This document shows, piece after piece, positions 39,801 through 42,187 of a DNA stretch of 42,187 bases; the first letter of the stretch is position 1, and every line of letters starts with the position of its first letter. The DNA comes from Halocaridina rubra (Eukaryota; Arthropoda; Malacostraca; Decapoda; Atyidae). Location of the stretch: positions 170,001 through 212,187 of the forward strand of contig JAXCGZ010017016.1 of assembly GCA_037179515.1 (NCBI GenBank). Direction: 5' to 3'. Position numbers and translations under genes: made by a program. Below the pieces are notes generated by a model. The model saw only the letters and a list, made by a program, of their open reading frames with translations. It was not told the DNA's origin and did not search any database.

Positions 39801-42187
39801 AGGAATAATGCCTATCCTCAGTGCATATATGGCCTTTTTATATTGTTGGTTTGCATAGTTTTATTATTCCCTTTTCAGCATTTTAGAACTCAGAAATGAT
39901 TAGACAAGATCTTTATACGGCTCTATATTTATAGTCCGTTGTGAAGTCCCTGAATTATTTTGTTAAAAGTCATCCACATGTTTTCCTTTCTACTCTATTT
40001 TTCCTAACTCACAGAAAGAAGCGGATGGTGCCTTCAAAGTGCTGTGCGATGGCTATGTGACAAGCGAATCTGGCACAGGCATCGTTCATCAAGCTCCCTA
40101 CTTTGGTGAAGACGATTTCCGCGTGTCCATCGCTTACGGGATCATCAACCGTGACGACGAACCCATTTGCCCTGTCGACGACGCCGGACGCTTCGTTTTG
40201 CCCGTGACGGATTTCAAGGGCTTGCATGTTAAAGAGGCGGATCCAGAAATTACCAAGCTCTTGAAATCGAGGGGGCGTTTGGTACTGGCAGAACGTATCA
40301 ACCATAGTTATCCCTTTTGCTGGAGATCTGACACACCCCTCATTTATCGAGCCGTTCCTTCCTGGTTTATTCGAGTGGAGCAAATGAAGGAAACATTGTT
40401 AACCAGTAATGAGAAAACTTATTGGGTTCCCAGTTTTGTTAAGGACAAAAGGTAGTTTGTCAATGTTTTACCTTTATTTAGCTTGTTCATTCTTTGTTAT
40501 TGACATATACTGCATACAGTCATCTGGTTGTTATGAATGTACACAAGTAGAACAATTAAAAGATTCCTTGTACTGTTATATAAATCAGTCAGATAATGCT
40601 TACTTCAATATTTGTAATTATTTTGGTATTAAGTGCTTGTGATTAATTATACTTATTTTAGACTTATTTTTTAATGTATTTGTATTACCAGATAGTATTA
40701 AAACCTTTAATTCATTCATGCTGATAAGTTCGCTTACATGTACCAGTTTTGTATCAGTAGGACTTTGTAATACTGTTGTGCACCAAAAGAGTTAAGGGAG
40801 TACTCATGGATTTGCTAAGATTACTGAAAATAAGATTATCATTCTGTATAATTATCATTTTTACTAATGAGTAGCTTAGTGGTAGAGCAGTCTAAGTCAG
40901 GAAGTGATGAGCTTGACTAGCTGGTTCGATTACACTACAGGGCGTTATTCAAATGTGGTTTACTTGAAAGAAAAGACTTTTGATGATGGTTTACGTACAT
41001 TAAAACTTTATGGTTGTGAATGATATTTGAACTTTTATCTCTTCTTTACACCTTTACAAAATCTCCAATAAGTTCAACTTTTCTTCATTGTGAAGTAGGA
41101 TAGCCTCATTTGGAGAAGAGAAACTAGTTGTTTGCATATCTATACTCTAATGCATCAGATCATACTTTCATATTCACTCATCGTAGAAAGCAGTCATGAT
41201 TAAGACTGTGCCTGAGCATTTTATTGTATTTGTAGATTTGCCAACTGGCTTAGAGACGCCAGAGACTGGGCGGTTAGTCGCAACAGATATTGGGGCACGC
41301 CCATTCCGCTCTGGGTCTCAGATGACTTCCAAGAGGTATGTAATCATCCTTCTGTTCAAGTAATTACAGTGTTTCATCATTCTGTTCAAGTAATTAGTGT
41401 TTATTTTGTTTATATAATTAGTGTTTCATCACTCTGTTCACGTAATTACAGTATTTCATTATCTTGTTCAAATAATTAAAGCGTTTCATCCCTCTGTTCA
41501 AGTAATGATAGTTTTTCATCATTCTGGGAGAGTAGTTACAGTGTTTCATTATTTTGTTCATGTAATTACAGTATTTCATTATTGTGTTCATGTAATAATC
41601 CCATTGTTCAGCTGTTCTGTGGCAATGAAATATTTCAGGGAGAAAAGGATAGTCGACCCATCCTTTCCCTGTTTCTTTCAGTTAGTTCTTATGACACACA
41701 CAGACTATAAAGTTTGTGACTTTGTATAACTTCATTAGGGATATTTCCCAATACTAGTTTTAGTTGCGTTTTTTCTCCCTCATTACAAGGGAAAATAGTA
41801 CCTGTGTATTTTAATTCGCTTCTAAACTTAGCCTCTGATATGGTCTCACCAGTAAGGACTAACTTTTAGTATTAGGTACGAGAATACTTAGGTAAGCAAA
41901 TTACTTAATAGATGATGAGATACTTCTTAACGATACTTAGATTATCTGAAACAGATGCCTTCTAATAAACAAATTTATCTTTTTTATTTTTCCATTTGTA
42001 TCACCCCCGTACTGTTGAATTCAAAGGAAGAAATGCAAGAAGAATGATACGTATTTACATTTCTCTGATCACAGTAATTCATTCACAGTCCGTCATTCAT
42101 AGGCATGACATAAATAACAAACAAATCCCAGCTATATCTAAAATCGAAATTTAAACACAGACCTCATGGAAGTTAATATTGCAGATT
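33863..42187 (+). CDS. IARS1: Isoleucyl-tRNA synthetase, cytosolic; N-terminal 484 codons, runs off the window
   Basis: This class I enzyme charges tRNA-Ile in the cytosol. Coding exons are 33863-33996, 34700-34856, 35350-35500, 37400-37588, 38508-38641, 38921-39070, 40015-40451 and 41236-41335, joining in phase to 1452 bases (484 codons; the human protein is 1262 aa). The first exon begins at 33855 after a TTTTCAG acceptor, and its first ATG gives [20 protein letters not shown], aligned with human residues 1-16. Motifs: HYGH at 60-63 (the class I HIGH signature), YEIDKT and ARDW-type Rossmann elements. The editing-domain segments are [11 protein letters not shown] (228-238), [15 protein letters not shown] (325-339) and [22 protein letters not shown] follows. 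The KMSKS loop lies beyond the window. All donors are GT. Confidence 0.96.
34200..34310 (-). repeat. SINE family A copy (IARS1 intron 1)
   Basis: On the minus strand the B-box-like GGTTTGAACC is followed by GGAAGGGAATCTAGCC and CCCATTCAAGTGGGGG. The CCCCCACTTGAATGGGGG end is itself partly palindromic. Confidence 0.55.
35195..35315 (+). repeat. SINE family A copy, 45 bp before IARS1 exon 3
   Basis: GAAGGTGACAGACCCACAAT, ATTGAACCCATTGCAAGG, AATGGCATTTAGCC, TCCTCAGCTCC and GTGTCCACCCCC are the family blocks in order. The head A box is not seen. Confidence 0.65.
35640..35890. repeat. Mixed families E (inverted) and C pieces (IARS1 intron 3)
   Basis: CCAAGGAGCTAAGAGGGG (35798-35816) is the inverse of the family E CTTAGCTCCTTG block. 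It is followed at 35825-35880 by the family C end GCTTTGACTTGGCCACCCC and GGGGATTGTGGTC. The two appear nested or joined. Confidence 0.45.
36200..36450 (+). repeat. Interspersed repeat, family D (IARS1 intron 3)
   Basis: It carries CCAGGCCCGATGAGGGCAGT, TTTGACCATCCTAGTGTCAC, AAGAAGAGTAACCC, GGGTGCTCTAAGGG and GGTGTTCTGGGGGTTAC. It therefore links the blocks of the intron 12/13 NBN copies with those of the intron 3 NBN copy. A second short piece (AATGAGGGCAGTTTCCTCTG) is at about 36862-36882. Confidence 0.6.
36948..37345 (+). repeat. Two SINE family A copies in tandem orientation (IARS1 intron 3)
   Basis: The first (36948-37110) has a good tRNA-like head, TAGTTCAGTAGCTAGAGCGC, a B box AGTTCAAATCC and the full tail to GTGACGCAGAAAATGGCAAA. 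The second (37200-37345) starts at GTAGTGACGGACCC with B box GTTCGAGCCC and the same tail. It ends about 55 bp before exon 4. Confidence 0.7.
37655..37815. repeat. Local 81-bp duplication (IARS1 intron 4)
   Basis: TCTGTTTCAGTGCTGCTCTT at 37661 and TCTGTTTCAATGCTGCTCTT at 37742 begin two similar units, each ending in a TTTTTCAC or ATTTCAC word. Intron 4 from 37816 to 38507 shows nothing else recognised. Confidence 0.7.
39165..39320 (-). repeat. Interspersed repeat, family C (IARS1 intron 6)
   Basis: An inverted copy with ATCTCCCTTATAAGGGGGT, GGCTGAAGCAGAC, GGGGGATTCCCAGTCCCCTC and TCGACCTTTACAACAGGGAG. The rest of intron 6 (39321-40014) shows no recognised feature. Confidence 0.65.
40870..40960 (+). 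repeat. SINE family A copy, head and partial tail (IARS1 intron 7)
   Basis: GTAGCTTAGTGGTAGAGCAG is an excellent tRNA-like A-box region and GGTTCGATTAC is a good B box, 40 bp apart. The tail stops soon after GGGCGTTATTC. It is not a tRNA gene, because no acceptor stem closes around it. Confidence 0.65.
41351..41610. repeat. 30-bp minisatellite after IARS1 exon 8
   Basis: About nine units of TCTGTTCAAGTAATTACAGT plus GTTTCATYAT start 15 bp after the exon 8 donor. Six or so units are exactly 30 bp and two are 25-27 bp. Because 30 is a multiple of three, an open frame with a ten-residue repeat ([14 protein letters not shown]) runs through it, but it is intronic and not supported as coding. From 41611 to 42184 no feature is seen. 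Confidence 0.9.
42185..42187 (+). CDS. IARS1: Probable start of IARS1 coding exon 9 (three bases)
   Basis: The window ends ATATTGCAG|ATT. Exon 8 ends in phase 0 after SDDFQE, and the next residue in the family is Val or Ile (human EEVVCIG). ATT (Ile) in phase 0 fits. The upstream tract is not very pyrimidine-rich, so this rests mainly on phase and position. Confidence 0.5.

Noticed and set aside
40870..40960. A tRNA gene
   Set aside because: The A and B boxes are good, but there is no closing acceptor stem or anticodon arm, and the tail matches the family A SINE.
41421..41729. 102-codon open frame with ten-residue repeats as a protein
   Set aside because: It lies in an IARS1 intron and is explained by a 30-bp minisatellite.

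Overview
This is nuclear DNA of an intron-rich arthropod, most likely a decapod crustacean. That taxon is an inference from three things: very long (TA)n, (TATG)n and (AAT)n microsatellites, a dense load of tRNA-derived SINEs and decayed LINEs, and many degenerate CCTAA/TTAGG tracts. No bacterial or viral features are seen.

Three protein-coding genes could be assembled exon by exon, using splice sites, reading phase and protein similarity. (1) 1419-19181, plus strand: a complete 14-exon nibrin (NBN) gene of 827 codons, with FHA, BRCT1, BRCT2, a long charged linker and a C-terminal MRE11-binding block. (2) 23168-25906, minus strand: HSD17B10/scully (mitochondrial type-2 3-hydroxyacyl-CoA dehydrogenase, also an RNase P subunit). 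Four exons run to the stop; the short first exon is not securely placed. (3) 33863 to the window edge, plus strand: the first eight coding exons (484 codons) of cytosolic isoleucyl-tRNA synthetase (IARS1). A ninth exon probably begins at the last three bases.

NBN and HSD17B10 are convergent and HSD17B10 and IARS1 are divergent. The three act separately (DNA double-strand-break repair, mitochondrial metabolism and tRNA processing, cytosolic translation), and nothing suggests a joint system.

The rest is intron and intergenic DNA. Pieces of LINEs lie at 1-895, 8743-8907, 11728-12084, 29865-30260 and 31042-31740. Two tRNA-type SINE families and several unnamed interspersed families recur in both orientations. 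Two MITE-like elements with TA target duplications lie at 11013-11346 and 33071-33363. Several local tandem arrays have periods of 21, 30, 49, 51, 141 and about 210 bp. The 28.4-32.6 kb stretch between HSD17B10 and IARS1 is unusually rich in inverted and tandem repeats.

The points most worth a second look are a probable GC-AG intron in NBN beside a 332-bp (TA)n tract, a tandemly triplicated exon-4 splice donor in NBN, the palindromic repeats at 28.4-29.2 kb, and the unresolved first exon of HSD17B10. I did not find a convincing new biological system.
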